64,000 nucleotides of DNA from Adenophora triphylla var. japonica (Eukaryota > Streptophyta > Magnoliopsida > Asterales > Campanulaceae). Of this stretch, positions 34,382-46,619 are shown piece after piece. The stretch is taken from positions 1-64,000 of the forward strand of contig JAFEMH010002097.1 of NCBI GenBank assembly GCA_022495995.1, in the 5' to 3' direction. Below the pieces are notes generated by a model that was not told where the DNA came from, did no database searches, and saw only the letters and a list, made by a program, of their open reading frames with translations. Position 1 is the stretch's first letter; each line of letters opens with the position of its first letter. The position numbers and the translations under genes are program-made.

Positions 34382-34912
34382 AATTTTAAAAATATCAATA
34401 AATAAAACTAAAAAATATGAACCACTCATCCACCCAGTTTTGTGTAGGAAGAAGGTCTGGATTTGATTAGAAGGGGTTGGGGATAATTTGATTTGTTTCT
34501 TGATGGCGGCTTCAAGCTCATTGATGACGGCTTCAAGGGCTTGGAGCTTTGTGTAGGAAGAAGGTCTGGATTTGATTAGAAGAGGGGTAGGGGATAATTT
34601 GGGAATTTGTCTGCGTTGCCGGAGAATTTGAACGCCATCGGCGGGATAACCTGATCGCGGAACAAGAGTTCCGGTTGATCGCGGAAACTGGCGATTCGTG
34701 CGGAAGTGACGGTGGATTGGATGAAATCTCACGAATGTCGTCGGCTCCGGAAGAGTGACGTGGACTAAATCGTTGACGTCGATGGCTTTTACTTCATCGG
34801 AGGCTGATTCATTAGCAGACTGATCAGATTTCTCGCTTGGCAGAAGGAGAGTCAGATCAGAATCAGCAACCGGCCTTGATTTAAGCGATTCACCGGAGTT
34901 GGAAAGGGAGGT
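34382..34912 (-). pseudogene. Unidentified coding-like fragment carried by the MULE
   Basis: An open minus frame of about 177 codons, GC-richer than the rest of the element, with the composition of a real protein: SDLTLLLPSEKSDQSANESA, then AIDVNDLVHVTLPEPTTFV, HRHFRTNRQFPRSTGTLVPR, LEAVINELEAAIKKQIKLSP. The first Met is at codon 61 (34732), so a start may be missing or lie upstream in another frame. A segment starting SPTP...IKS is partly repeated near the end by a local duplication. I do not recognise the parent gene; the frame may be a captured host exon. Confidence 0.45.
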
Positions 34913-35178
34913 TCACCAGAGCTGGAAAGGGAAGGGTCGCCGGAGGGAAGGGAAGGGTCGCCGAAGGGGAAGGGGAATGATCGCCGAAAGGGGTGGTAGA
35001 GAGAGAAAGTGAGAGAAGAGAGAGGGGATACTTTTATATTTTTGGGTAAGGGATAGTTTGGGTAACGAAGGACTAGGTGGAATTTTTATTATGATGTCGG
35101 ATTAGTTGGTTAAATTTCAAAATACTTGTCTTAATTGATCTTTTGACTTGGAATGAAGGACTCAACAGTAATTTTCCC

Positions 35179-35655
35179 TTAATTAATATATTAAATCATA
35201 TAAAATCATGCCTATTTAAAGAGCAATTATAAGTCATTTTCATTTGGTCAAACAGCTCATTTGCTCAATTAAGTTTTCACATTTTTTCAATGTGATCACT
35301 TATGTAATTTTGAGTCCAATGTACTCACCCAAGTACATATTTTTTCCAATGCTCTCACTCCTACGACGGAGTTGTTAGTTTTTTAACTGGTTTAGGTCAC
35401 GTGCACTCACGTGACTAACCCTCGTTAAAAAATTAATGAATCAGACGTAAAAATTTACATGACCCTAACTTCGTTTTGTTTATAATCAATGATCCAACTT
35501 AATTTAACATGTGCGTGGCACGTGTGTGTTATTAATCCAAATATCCACACAATTTTTCTAATTATGAGGGCTAATATGACAATTAACTTGTATAATGGCA
35601 TATCTACATTCTTGACCTAAGAATAAGGGCATATTTCTATATTTTCCACTTTTGT
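35179..35655. other. Non-coding part of unit 1
   Basis: Shared with unit 2 (41914-42382) at high similarity; no gene recognised. Confidence 0.6.
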
Positions 35656-35900
35656 GATGCTGACTGGACTGACGATAAATACGACTAGGTTTCCACCATT
35701 AGATACTTAGTCTACCTTCACAATCATATATCATGTTCCTCCAAGAAGCAACGGTCCCTTGCTAGATCATCTACTGAAGCAAAATTTAGAGCCATTGCCG
35801 ATGCTACTGTCGAACTCCTTCGTAACCTACTCACTGAGCTCAGTCTCAAACTACCAAACCCTCCTGCCATTTACTGTCGAACTTCTATGTATCCTTAACC
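35656..35900 (+). pseudogene. Copia RNase H fragment (unit 1 copy)
   Basis: Reads DADWTDDKYD, then SSKKQRSLARSSTEAKFRAI and ADATVELLRNLLTELSL, the C-terminal RNase H signature of Copia pol. No LTR is attached. It existed before the duplication, since unit 2 has the same fragment. Confidence 0.85.
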
Positions 35901-36828
35901 TACTCACTGAGCTCGATCTCAATCTTGGCAGGAAAGACAAGGACACTATAAATAGGAAAGAACTTCTCATGTTGTGGATGTTTGCAAAATCCTCTCGAGG
36001 TTTAAACATGGCTCAATTGTTTGTTAATCATATCCATGGACATAATGATTCTAACCCCCTAACCTAGATTCATACAATAAAAAAATAAATATATATATAT
36101 ATATATATATTATTCTTTTAACATAAAAAATAATATTAATTATTTAAGAAAATATTAATTATTTTGGAAAAATAAATATTTTTTTAGGTTTTTATATTTA
36201 AAACTTTACATTTGACCCCTTAAAAACTAGTTTTTATATTTAAAACTTTATATTTAACCCCTTAAAAACTAATAACCATTACAAACTAGCCTATTTTTAA
36301 TCATTTGCTTGGCACATGACCTATTTCGTTAACTTTTGTAATGTTCGTTAGTGCCCGGGGGCATAGCGGAAGGATTTGAAAGTTTAGGTAACAAACAAAT
36401 CGACTTTTCAAACGAGGATGTAAAATGAGAATCAATAGATATTTTGGGAGGATAAACGTATTTTGACCTCATGAATACTATATTTCACAAGACATGAGTG
36501 TATTGATCTTGCTTTCAAGTTCATATCTCACGAGAGTAATTTTGGAATTTAACCGTTCGCCCTTACCCAAAATTGAGGGCCATCAAATTTGATTAGAATT
36601 AATCATAATCGTTGATTCAATTATTCTATTCTGACATATAATCCAACTACTTGTTTTTAGAAAAAGGTTTAAATGGTAGAAGTACTGGTGTTTTGCGATC
36701 TCAAGTTGTTAGGTACTTAAAATTGACTGGGAATATGGTACCACATTACCAAGTCAACAAGTGCCAAATTTGGAAGACTTTTGCATGAGAATGTACGTAC
36801 AGCAGCTGTTGCTATCTAGTATATGGAG
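35901..36828. other. Tail of unit 1
   Basis: AT-rich, with a short (TA)n run near 36095. No gene. The end (36660-36828) is matched by 43980-44158 and marks the unit junction. Confidence 0.6.
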
Positions 36829-36932
36829 TATCTAAAAAGTCATCACTCATCATCCTTTTACTCGTTATTAGTTAGATCAAAGTAGACTAGCATGGACACT
36901 CTTCTTCTTGTTTTTTTTTCCTTTCCCAAATA

Positions 36933-37282
36933 CTCCTTCCTTCTCGGATCAAGAGTCATACCTGATTTCAGACGCTTATTAAAATAATGTTGAAATGAGT
37001 AAACAATGGCAAGAGGGTAGGATTTTCTAGGCGCTTCGCGTGTGTGTGTGTGAGTGTGTGTGTGTGAGTAGTGAAAAAAAAATTGTCCATAATACTGTTT
37101 ATGATTCAAGTGGATAAAAAGTAGTGCAATAAGTATTGGTTTATTTGTAGTTCTATGAAAAGAAGAGGATATATATGTCCAAAACACTATTCATTATTTG
37201 CCATTTTGGGAATAAAACAAAGTAGGACTCTTATTCTGGGTCGAACCAAAAGGGAAAGTAGGACTCTTGAAGTGGGACGGAG
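36933..37282. mobile_element. MITE shared by units 2 and 3, absent from unit 1
   Basis: Ends CTCCTTCCTTCTCGG and AGTGGGACGGAG with flanking TA. The unit 1 empty site reads CCAAATACTATTTTCTTCG around 30218. Confidence 0.85.
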
Positions 37283-37284
37283 TA

Positions 37285-37753
37285 CTATTTTTTCTTCGTT
37301 CACATTTGACTTGTTAACATTTTTAACAAATATGTTTTACTTGTTTATGTGCGCACTAAATCTATTTTCTTATTTAGAAATATGATATTTATTTTAAAAT
37401 AAATTAAAAAAATTGTGACATTTATTTTAAGATACTCAATAAATAAATAAATACGGAGTATAATAAAAACACTTGTACTAGCTGACTTTAGAACTAGTAC
37501 AATCTATCGATGTAGGAGTATATTAATTAACTAATTGCCCCTTGTACAAGTTAATGACCCTTGGGTGATTTTCATCCGAAAAGCCTAAAATAGAAAAGTA
37601 AGTTATCAAAAAATTTTTTATAACCTAGATGTCATGCACTCCTATAATTTTAGGGTCTATGAATCAATTTTCATGATCCAATAGACATGTAAATTCGGGT
37701 ATAATCTTAGTCATCAATTTGGTAATTGACTACAAAGAGAATGTCTAAATGTG
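37285..37753. other. Non-coding part of unit 2
   Basis: AT-rich and matched by unit 3 (50607-51063). No gene recognised. Confidence 0.55.
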
Positions 37754-37955
37754 CAGGGGCGGATTCAGGATTTTGAAACAGCGTGAATTTGGTATTTTAA
37801 AAATATTATAAACAATAATAACAGTAAAAAATAACTTAATGTATAAAAAAAGTTACATATAGTCGGTGACTTAGATAATTTATTTATTATTTTTTTTTAA
37901 ATTCTGAGGTGGGCTGAAGCCCACGTCAATTAGGTCTAGATCCAGATCCGCCTTG
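37754..37955 (+). mobile_element. Short hAT-like MITE
   Basis: Ends CAGGGGCGGATTCAGG and GATCCGCCTTG. The flanks (AAATGTG, GAATGTG) look like a decayed 8-bp duplication. Further copies at 39923-40122 (inverted) and 51064-51256. Confidence 0.65.
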
Positions 37956-39127
37956 AGAATGTGCATCAGTAATTACATCACTTGTCACCAAGTTGCTACT
38001 CCCACCTCATTAGGGGTTCCACTATCAATCTCTAATTCTTAAGTCTAATTCTGTCATTATCATTAGGAACCTAATTCTTTTTTGACTTTTTTTTTTTTTT
38101 TGTTGGGTATGATATTAGACATGCAGAAATTAAACTTGAAAAATAGTAATATCACAATTAATGATGAACGAATTATTCAAGATTATTGAAAACGAGTGTT
38201 TGTAGAACATTGAGTTCTTCACCTACTCCTCCTATCAGTTTTATAAACATGTAAAGATTATTCATTAGTTTTTAGTAATTATTTTTGAAATATTTAATTC
38301 AGAAAATTAATGTTTGACAAATAAAATTCACGCAATTTCATTTTATGAAAATAAAAACAAGTTGTATAATTGTAATCTATATTTGGAGCAGATTACGATA
38401 ATATATATATTTTCTCAAAACAAATTTTAGATGCATGAAAGATTAATGCTTGAAATATGCAACTTAACATTGTAATTATTGTAATTTAAAGAGTTTTTTG
38501 AGAAATATGAAAATCTACTTCCCACATTAAGTATGAATAATTGTGTTTAATTTACTTGTCATTATAAAGTTTTGCTCAAGTTAATTCTTTTTGTTTTCGG
38601 AAATTCAATAATATATTTTAGACGAGTAAATAACCAAAATTTAATTCATTTTTATACCCTTAAAAAATATTATTAAATGAAAATTAAAAATTAGGAGACT
38701 GAAGACTTTTAAATAAGACTCATATTTCTAGATGAGGCGGCCTGGTTGGTTCCGCACCCAAAGGACATCTATAGTATAAATGAGGGAGGTGTTTTGAACA
38801 GTAGAGTGAATAGTTTCACTTGTCGCAATTTCTATTTTGCCCTCACTATTTTGTTCTTTTTTCATTTTGCCCTTAAAAAAAATTTCTTTTAAATTTTTTT
38901 TTTTTAAAAAAAAAAAACAAAAAACGTGGTCTTGGACACGGGCTTAGACTAGTGGTTTATAAATTCAAACCTCACCTATAATTTTTAAATAACACCCTTT
39001 TTCTACTCTCTCTTCTATATTATGGACCTTTATTTTGGAGACCGAAGACTTTCGTTTTCAATTATTACATCAAAAATGTCCCAATAAATATACATACATA
39101 CCACTATCCCAAAAGAAATAATTTATA
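37956..39127. other. Non-coding part of unit 2
   Basis: AT-rich, with poly(T) near 38088 and poly(A) near 38913. Position 38721-38740 is the empty site for the unit 3 Helitron. No gene recognised. Confidence 0.55.
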
Positions 39128-39431
39128 CTTCCGCTGTCACACTTTCAAGAGTTCTACTTTTTTTTTTTGATCCGTTTTAGACTAAGATTAATAGGCCCAA
39201 CTCATAAATGACAAATTTTAAACAGTATTTCAGACATTTATTTATATCCTTATAATGTTTACATATTAAAAAAAAACAATCAAAAAGAGGTTTTATCATA
39301 ATTGTTTTTACTTTTACATTATCTCTCCTCTAATCTTCTATCAACTTACAATTCTTTATTCATTTTTTAAAAAAATTCTTAAAAAACGTAAAATACTACC
39401 CTAGGACCTTTGAAGTGAAACAGAGAGGGAG
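39128..39431 (-). mobile_element. MITE shared by all units, inverted in unit 2
   Basis: Occupies the same place relative to the gene as 31029-31319, but its interior matches as the reverse complement; the landmark on the plus strand is TTTACATTATCTCTCCTC. TA flanks. Confidence 0.8.
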
Positions 39432-39488
39432 TATATTTTTTTTCAATTTCGTTCATAAATGAAAGCAATTTTTTTTTCTTAGCATTTA

Positions 39489-39730
39489 CTCCCTCCGTCT
39501 CAAACTCCGTCTCAAAATGTTTGTCCCATTTGACTTTTTTGTTAAACTTTGACCACAAATTTATGAGAGATTCATATTCATGAAATTCTAAAAGTTGTTG
39601 TTGATATTATTATTAATGGTGAATCAATACGAATTTTTAGAATTTCATAAACATAATTAAATTATCATATATTTATAGTTAAAGTTTAACAAAAAAGTCA
39701 AATGAAATAAACATTTTGAGACGGAGGAAC
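39489..39730. mobile_element. MITE with long terminal inverted repeats
   Basis: Left CTCCCTCCGTCTCAAA, right complement similar over about 70 bp (TGTTTGTCCCATTTGAC and its inverse AATGAAATAAACA). TA flanks. Same family as the MITE that hosts the LINE at 59051-61403. Only in unit 2. Confidence 0.85.
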
Positions 39731-39922
39731 TATTTCAGAACGGAATCATTTTGAAACGGAATGAATTTATACATATTTGAGGTAGCGGGTTCAGTGTAGG
39801 TGATTGTCTAGCGGTCGAAATGATGGCTGATTGATTTAATATTAAAATAATAGAAATTGTCTTTTCACTCTACCAAATTAACAAATAATTATTAATTAAA
39901 AAAAATTAAATATGAGTGAGTA

Positions 39923-40122
39923 CAGATCGGATTCAGATCTAATTACGTGGGCTCCAGTTCACCTCAAAATTTTTTATTTTTTTTTTACCTAAGTCACTGA
40001 CTATAAGTAACTTTTTTTCTTCATAATTTTTTATATATGAAATTATATTTTTACTGTTATTATTGTTTAAATATATTTTAAATATTAAGTTCACGCAATT
40101 CTAAAATCATGAATTCGCCCTG
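39923..40122 (-). mobile_element. Short hAT-like MITE, inverted copy
   Basis: Reverse-complement match to 37754-37955 and 51064-51256 (GGGCTCCAGTTCACCTC, CTAAGTCACTGACTATAAG). Ends are approximate. Confidence 0.6.
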
Positions 40123-40317
40123 TTTGAATATGTATAATAATTCATGTGTTTAGCTGTCTCTGCAAACAGTTATTCAACGACATTTTCGTAGTTGAAGCAT
40201 TAATAAAATCAGCTTATTCAAATAATATATTGACCATAATGTATTAATCTAATGCACTATTCAACCATGCAAGTTAATTACCATGAAACTTATAGGGTAA
40301 AAAGAAAGTTTTAGAGC

Positions 40318-40325
40318 TATAAATA
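40318..40325 (+). promoter_or_regulatory. TATA box of extensin gene 2
   Basis: TATAAATA, 62 bp upstream of the ATG at 40380. The preceding ~190 bp is conserved with genes 1 and 3. Confidence 0.8.
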
Positions 40326-40379
40326 GGGGTGAGGAGGCTGCTTTTAGAACATATCAAAAACCCCATTTTGATTGTAAAC

Positions 40380-41141
40380 ATGAGTCCTAAGATGGGCTCT
40401 CTCATTCTCCTTCTCCTAGTGTCCTTTGTGACCTTCCCATCACAAACCATTGCTGCTGCTGATGATAAGTATGTTTACTCTTCACCACCTCCTCCTGTTT
40501 ACAAATCACCACCTCCCCCAGTTTACAAGTCCCCACCCCCTCCCGTGTACAAGTCTCCACCTCCCCCAGTTTACAAGTCCCCACCTCCTCCGGTTTACAA
40601 GTCACCACCTCCCCCGGTTTACAAGTCCCCACCCCCTCCCGTCTACAAGTCACCACCACCACCTGTTTATAAGTCACCACCTCCTCCAGTTTACAAGTCC
40701 CCACCACCACCGGTTTACAAGTCACCACCACCGCCAGTTTACAAGTCCCCACCTCCCCCAGTGTACAAATCCCCGCCACCACCGGTTTACAAGTCCCCAC
40801 CTCCCCCAGTATACAAATCACCACCACCACCACCGGTTTACAAGTCCCCACCTCCCCCGGTGTATAAATCACCACCTCCTCCAGTTTACAAGTCCCCACC
40901 ACCACCGGTTTACAAGTCACCACCACCGCCAGTTTACAAGTCCCCACCTCCCCCGGTCTACAAATCACCACCACCACCGGTTTACAAGTCTCCACCTCCC
41001 CCAGTGTACAAATCACCACCACCACCAGTTTACAAGTCACCACCCCCACCAGTCTACAAGTCTCCACCTCCCCCAGTTTACAAGTCACCACCTCCTCCAC
41101 ATTACATCTACAGTTCACCACCTCCTCCTTATCGTTATTAA
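40380..41141 (+). CDS. Extensin-like hydroxyproline-rich glycoprotein, copy 2
   Basis: Encodes 253 residues. The signal peptide matches copy 1 with Val-Ser-Phe for Val-Ala-Phe in the core and one extra Ala after the cleavage region (IAAADDKYVYS). 25 VYK units follow, one with five prolines, then the same HYIYSSPPPPYRY tail. It is three units longer than copy 1, so unit number has changed since the duplication by whole 24-bp steps. Expected to be a secreted wall structural protein, by family. Start, TATA box, 3'-UTR intron and poly(A) signal are all conserved with copy 1, and the frame is intact; this is probably a working gene. Confidence 0.93.
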   Translation: MSPKMGSLILLLLVSFVTFPSQTIAAADDKYVYSSPPPPVYKSPPPPVYKSPPPPVYKSPPPPVYKSPPPPVYKSPPPPVYKSPPPPVYKSPPPPVYKSPPPPVYKSPPPPVYKSPPPPVYKSPPPPVYKSPPPPVYKSPPPPVYKSPPPPPVYKSPPPPVYKSPPPPVYKSPPPPVYKSPPPPVYKSPPPPVYKSPPPPVYKSPPPPVYKSPPPPVYKSPPPPVYKSPPPPVYKSPPPPHYIYSSPPPPYRY

Positions 41142-41163
41142 GCAATGCCAAGAATTCTTTAAG

Positions 41164-41509
41164 GTAATTAATCTTAGCTTAAACTAACTTACCCAACTTA
41201 AATATAACATTCGTTTTAATTATTATGCCAAATTAACAACAATAAAAAGATCAAATACTCATTCGATTAACAAAAGTTGAGCTTTTTTATCAGTAGCTAG
41301 CTAGTAACTTCTCAAACAAGAAATGGCATGCAATTTATTCCAATTTTTCTCTGATATCTTAATTGATAATGCAAATATTCTATTCCACTTTTTTAATCTG
41401 TTAAATTAATTTATAATGAAAAAAAAAATTCCATATTTAGGAAGTACTATATTTAGTTAAGTTTAACTATTACATTAACCTAATAATTTAATGACATTTA
41501 TTCTTGCAG
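41164..41509 (+). other. 3'-UTR intron of extensin gene 2
   Basis: Donor AAG|GTAATT and acceptor TTCTTGCAG|GATATC. It is 85 bp longer than in gene 1 because of extra AT-rich sequence near 41405-41490. The next exon has a (GA)n run. Confidence 0.75.
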
Positions 41510-41677
41510 GATATCGAAGGCTGCTTATTCGAAGAGAGAGAGAGAGAGAGAGAGAATATATATAAATTTACCTGAAGATAGAGAAACAACAATAAAAATA
41601 AATTTTACAGTATATTTTAGTGTTGTTGATGTAAGCGTGTAAGTGTGTTTTGGTTGAGGAAGGCTGATTTTTTGCCT

Positions 41678-41683
41678 AATAAA
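41678..41683 (+). terminator. Poly(A) signal of extensin gene 2
   Basis: AATAAATAAAG in the same context as in gene 1. Confidence 0.7.
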
Positions 41684-42382
41684 TAAAGAAATAGATTTCG
41701 AGCTACTCTCCTACTACTAGTCTCAAATTTCATATTCTATCACTTTCATCATGTGTGTTTTTTTTTTTTTTTTTTTTTGAGAAATTATTTATTCCATTTG
41801 TTCAAAAAATACAAACTTATTTAACAAGTTAACATTTTAATGTATATGTTTTAGTTATTTGCACCTTGTTAAAATTATATTAAAATCATGGCTATTTGTA
41901 CCATGTTAATTAATATATTAAATCATATAAAGTCATGCCTATTTATAGAGTAATTATAAATCATTTTCATTAGGTTAAACTGCTCATTTGCTCACTTAAA
42001 TTTTCACGTTTTTTCAATGTGATCACTTATGTAGTTTTGGGTCCAATGTACTCACCCATGTAAATAATTTTTTCAATGCTCTCACTCCTACGACGAAGTT
42101 GTTAGTTTTTTAACTGGTTTAGGTCACATGTGCTCACGTGACTAACCCCCGTTAAAAAATTAATGAATCAGACGTAAAAATTTACATGACCCTAAATTCG
42201 TTTTGTTTAAAATCAATGATCCAACTTAATTTAACATTTGCGTGGCACGTGTGTGTTATTAATCCAAATATCCACACATTTTTACTAATTACGAGGGCTA
42301 ATATGACAATTATCTTATATAATGGCATATCTACATTCTTGACCTAAGAACATGGGCATATTTCTATATTTTCCACATTTGT

Positions 42383-42640
42383 GATGCTGACTGGACTGAC
42401 GATAAATACGACTATGCTTCCACCATTAGATTCTTAGTCTACCTCTTCGCAATCCTATGGCATGTTCCTCCAAGAAGCAACGGTCCCTTGCTAGATCATC
42501 TACTGAAGCAAAATTTAGAGCCATTGCCGATGCTACTCCCGAACTCCTTCGTAACCTACTCACTGAGCTCAATATCAAACTATCAAACCCTCCTGTCATT
42601 TACTGCCGAACTCCTATGACTCCGTAACCTACTCACTGAG
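42383..42640 (+). pseudogene. Copia RNase H fragment (unit 2 copy)
   Basis: Same fragment as 35656-35900 (SSKKQRSLARSSTEAKFRAI followed by ADATPELLRNLLTEL). Shows that units 1 and 2 share an ancestor already carrying it. Confidence 0.85.
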
Positions 42641-42801
42641 CTCGATCTCAATCTTGGCATGAAAGACAAGGGCACTATAAATAGGAAAGAACTTCTCATT
42701 TGCGGATGTTTGCAAAATCCTCTCAAAGTTTAAACATGGCTCAATTTTTTGTTAATCATATCAATGGACATAATGATTCTAACCCCCCAACCTAGATTCA
42801 T

Positions 42802-43253
<452 letters not shown>

Positions 43254-43259
43254 TTATTT

Positions 43260-43775
43260 ATTTATATTTATAATTCTTTTAACATAAAAAATAATATCAA
43301 TTATTTAAGAAAATATTAATTATTTTGGAAAAATAAATAATTTTTTAGCTCTTTATATATAAAACTTTACATTTAACACCTTAAAACTAATAACCATTAC
43401 AAACTAGCCCATTTTTCATCATGTGATTCGCACATTACATATTTCGTTAACTTTTCTAACGTTCGTTAGTGACAGAGGGCTAAGTGGAAAGATTTGAAAG
43501 TTTAGGTAACAAACAAATTGGTTTTTTCAAACGAGAATGTAAAATAAGAATCGATAAATAATTTGTGAGGGTAAACGTATTTTGACCTAATGAATACTAT
43601 ATTTCATAAGACATGAGTGTATTGATCTTGCTTTAAAGCATTCATATCTCACGAGAGTAATATGGATATGGAATTTAATTGTTCACCCTTAACCAAAATC
43701 AAGGGCCATCAAATTTGATTAGAATTAATCATAACCGTTGATTCAACTATTCTATTCCTACAAATAATCTAACTA
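43260..43775. other. Non-coding part of unit 2
   Basis: Matches unit 1 36112-36655. No gene. Confidence 0.6.
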
Positions 43776-43952
43776 TTCCCTCCGTCCCTGAAAGATTGTC
43801 CCATTTGCCATTTTGACTTGTCCCAAAAAATATGTCCCATTTCTAAACTTAGGCATGAATGTTAGTGCAAATCTACTAAGAAACAAGAAGGTGAAACTCT
43901 TTCTTAATAATTGCAAAATGTACAATAGGACAATTTTTTAGGGACAAAAAAG
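43776..43952. mobile_element. Short MITE, unit 2 only
   Basis: Left TCCCTCCGTCCCTGAAAG and right TTTTTTAGGGACAAAAAAG are inverted, with TA flanks. Unit 1 empty site near 36650 (CAACTACTTG). Confidence 0.65.
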
Positions 43953-44196
43953 TACTTGTTTTTTTTTTTAATTATTAAAAAAGGTTTAAATGGTAGAAGG
44001 ACTGGTGTTTTGCGGTCTCAAGTTGTTAGGTACTTAAAATTGACTGGGAATATGGTACCACACTAGACACTACCAACCAACCTACCAAGTCAAACAAGTG
44101 CCAAATTTGGAAGACTTTTGCATGAGAATGCACGTACAGCAGCTGTACCTATCCATATATCTAAAAAGTCATCACTCATCATCCTTTTACTCGTTA

Positions 44197-44960
44197 TTAG
44201 TTAGACCAAGTCCAATAAAAAAAACTATCAAAAAAAAAAAAACATTCAACTATCCTAAGGCCATTTTTAATAAGTGAGTTGAGAGGATAGTTGAGAGTGA
44301 GTTAGTTAGTTGAGTGTGTTTAATAAGGGAGTTGAATGGGGGTAGTTGAGTTGGGTGGGATTAAAATGTTCAACCCGGTTGAAGAAATGGAGGAGGGTCC
44401 CGCCTTGGACACGCATCGAAGCCTGATAGGACCGCCTTTGGCGCGTGGAGTTCACTCCTCGACCAGGCGCGTCATTGCTTCGTTTTTTTGTTTTTTTGGA
44501 AAATCCGGATAATGCCAAGTGTCGAGCTGTGATTGGTTGCTGGAGATTTTTGATTTTATCTTTCTACCCCGTTTTTTTTTACTCGTTATTAGTTAGACCA
44601 AGTCCAATAAAAAAAACTATCAAAAAAAACATTCAACTATCCTAAGGCCATTTCCAATAAGTGAGTTGAGAGGATAGTTGAGAGTGAGTTAGTTAGTTGA
44701 GTGTGTTTAATAAGGGAGTTGAATGGGGATAGTTGAGTTGGGTGGGATTAAAATGTTCAACCCGGTTGAAGAAATGGAGGAGGTCCCGCCTTGGACACGC
44801 ATCGAAGCTCGATAGGACCGCCTTTGGCGCGTGGAGTTCACTCTCGACCAGGCGCGTCATTGCTTCGTTTTTTTTTTTTCTGGAAAATCCGGATAATGCC
44901 AAGTGTCGAGCTGTGATTGGTTGCTGAAGATTTTTGATTTTATCTTTCTACCCCGTTTTT
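44197..44960. repeat. ~384-bp tandem duplication of the Harbinger left end
   Basis: 44197-44580 and 44581-44960 are nearly identical, including the flanking CGTTATTAGTTA host bases. This means it arose by duplication across the insertion junction rather than by a second insertion. Confidence 0.9.
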
Positions 44961-45151
44961 TGAGCTCAATTATTTGACAAAAATAATTTTATTATTTTTT
45001 TTTTTACCAAAATTCTGGAAATTTTTTTCTCTATAAAATGACATAACTTTCATATATTTTGCACACCAAAAAAAAAAAATCTCTCTTTTCTCTCAACAAA
45101 ATCCTAATTACCCATCTTATTTTCTAAAACATTCATCATCTTTTTAGTTAA

Positions 45152-46170
45152 ATGGATCCCAACAATTTCAATAATCCTTATTTCAAACACTCAGAAGTCA
45201 AGTAATTTTTCACCAAATTACTCCAATCCTAATGATTTTCAATCCCTAAATCAATTTTATTATCCACCAAATGTCCCAAATGTCCCAAATGTCATGCCTT
45301 CAGTTGTACCCACCTGGAATCCATATTACGGTATGCAATTTCTACGACCTCCACAACCACCACTACCCCCTCAAGAATCTGAATATCCCGAATATTCAAC
45401 ACAAATGGTTCGGGTAGCAATAGCAGTGCTGATGAAGTTACTCCAACTCCAGAAGATGCAGGAGGTTCAACCACTAGTCGGAGAAAAATTGTCAAATGAA
45501 GCACGAAGGACAATATAGTGCTACTCAATGGGCGGATTAAGTTTGGAACCGACAGTGTTGTCGAAAAAAATCAGAAGAGTGAAGCGTTTTGGGGTAAGAT
45601 TGCTGATTATTGTAACGAACATTGTGAATTTAACCCTCCCCGTGACGTAGTTTCATGCAAAAATCGTTTCAATTATATAAACGCCAAATTGGGCAAATGG
45701 GTAGGTGCATACGATAACGCAAAGCGTATGCAACAAAGTGGGTGGTCGGAGAATGATGTTTTGATAAAAGCTCACGAATTATATAAAACTGCTAACAATA
45801 GCACTTTTAATTTGATGGAGGAGCCGGGATAGCTACCCGAGACCAAACCACGCTACGCAAGTCGCTCGAGGAAATACTGGATCGTATAGCAGCTGGATCT
45901 AAAAGAGCACGAGAAGGTGATGGAGGTGATTCAAGCTCTGGCTGGATTCATTCCTCGTCCTATGGGAAGGGAGGCAGCTAAGAAAAAGGCGGGGAAGAAA
46001 AAAGTGGTATTGTCACCGGTAAAGGAACAAAAGTGGTCAGAATTCAAACAATTCAAAGAGAAAGAATTGGAACGAATGGATGACTTAGTCTCAAGACAAG
46101 AGAAGGCAAACAATATTGTCATGGAAAAGACTCGGGCAAAAATAGGAAAATATGGATGCAGTTGAGTCAA
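45152..46170 (+). pseudogene. Harbinger ORF1 (Myb/SANT-like DNA-binding) relic
   Basis: Starts MDPNNFNNPYF at 45152, then frameshifts. 45518-45832 is the best part: GTDSVVEKNQKSEAFWGKIA, CKNRFNYINAKLGKWVGAYD and SGWSENDVLIKAHELYKT match the trihelix/Myb-like domain of plant PIF/Harbinger ORF1 proteins (FW..I, ..R..IN, SGxSExDxxxxAxxxY). The C-terminal part (45917-46165) has RPMGREAAKKKAGKK, a RPxGxKxAKxK motif typical of these proteins, and a charged helix. In the family it binds the transposon ends with the transposase. Several frameshifts make it inactive. Confidence 0.8.
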
Positions 46171-46619
46171 ATGGAGTCTCGCGATCATCATCAACAACAA
46201 CTTTTCGAAATGTCGATCAAGAGTCAAGCTTGGCAATTAATGTGTGTATTGTAGCTTTATGGCAATTAATGTGTGTAGGTTGTTTTATGTCAATTTTCTG
46301 CACTGATGTACTACTTTCAAGATTCTCTTTATGTACTGGTACCTTTTTAATTAAATCTATGTAATTCAAATCCGTCAACTCTATTGAATTGAAGCTTCAA
46401 ATCCGTCAACCACGACCACTCATTTTAACTAACTCAAATCCGTCAACCACGACCACTCATTTTAACTAACTCAATTCAATAGATGCTTCAAATCCGTCAA
46501 CCTCAACCACTCATTTTCTAATAAATAGCACTCTCTTCTTTCATTCTTCCTACACCAAACACATTCTTCTTTCCTTCTTCCTACATCAAACACTCTCTCC
46601 TTTCCTTCCTTCTATATCA

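Larger units (their letters stand above)
33001..35178 (-). mobile_element. MULE-like element with 9-bp target duplication (Pack-MULE candidate)
   Basis: TTAATTAAT occurs at 32992-33000 and 35179-35187; unit 2 has the undisrupted site (41900-41930). The ends form imperfect inverted repeats: left GGGGCAATTATCAAATAGTC, right complement GGGAAAATTACTGTTGAGTC. A 9-bp duplication is the signature of Mutator-like elements. No transposase is present. It contains a tandem array and a coding-like segment on the minus strand. Confidence 0.8.
30120..36828 (+). repeat. Segmental duplication unit 1 (extensin gene 1)
   Basis: Starts CTAAAAAGTCATCACTCATC, as do units 2 and 3. Homology to unit 2 covers the promoter, gene, 3'-UTR intron, a Copia RNase H fragment and the tail at 36660-36828. 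Specific to this unit: a SINE-like insertion, an RTE tail and the MULE at 33001. It lacks the MITE of units 2 and 3 at 30219, and about 1 kb equivalent to 37505-38545 is missing. Confidence 0.9.
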
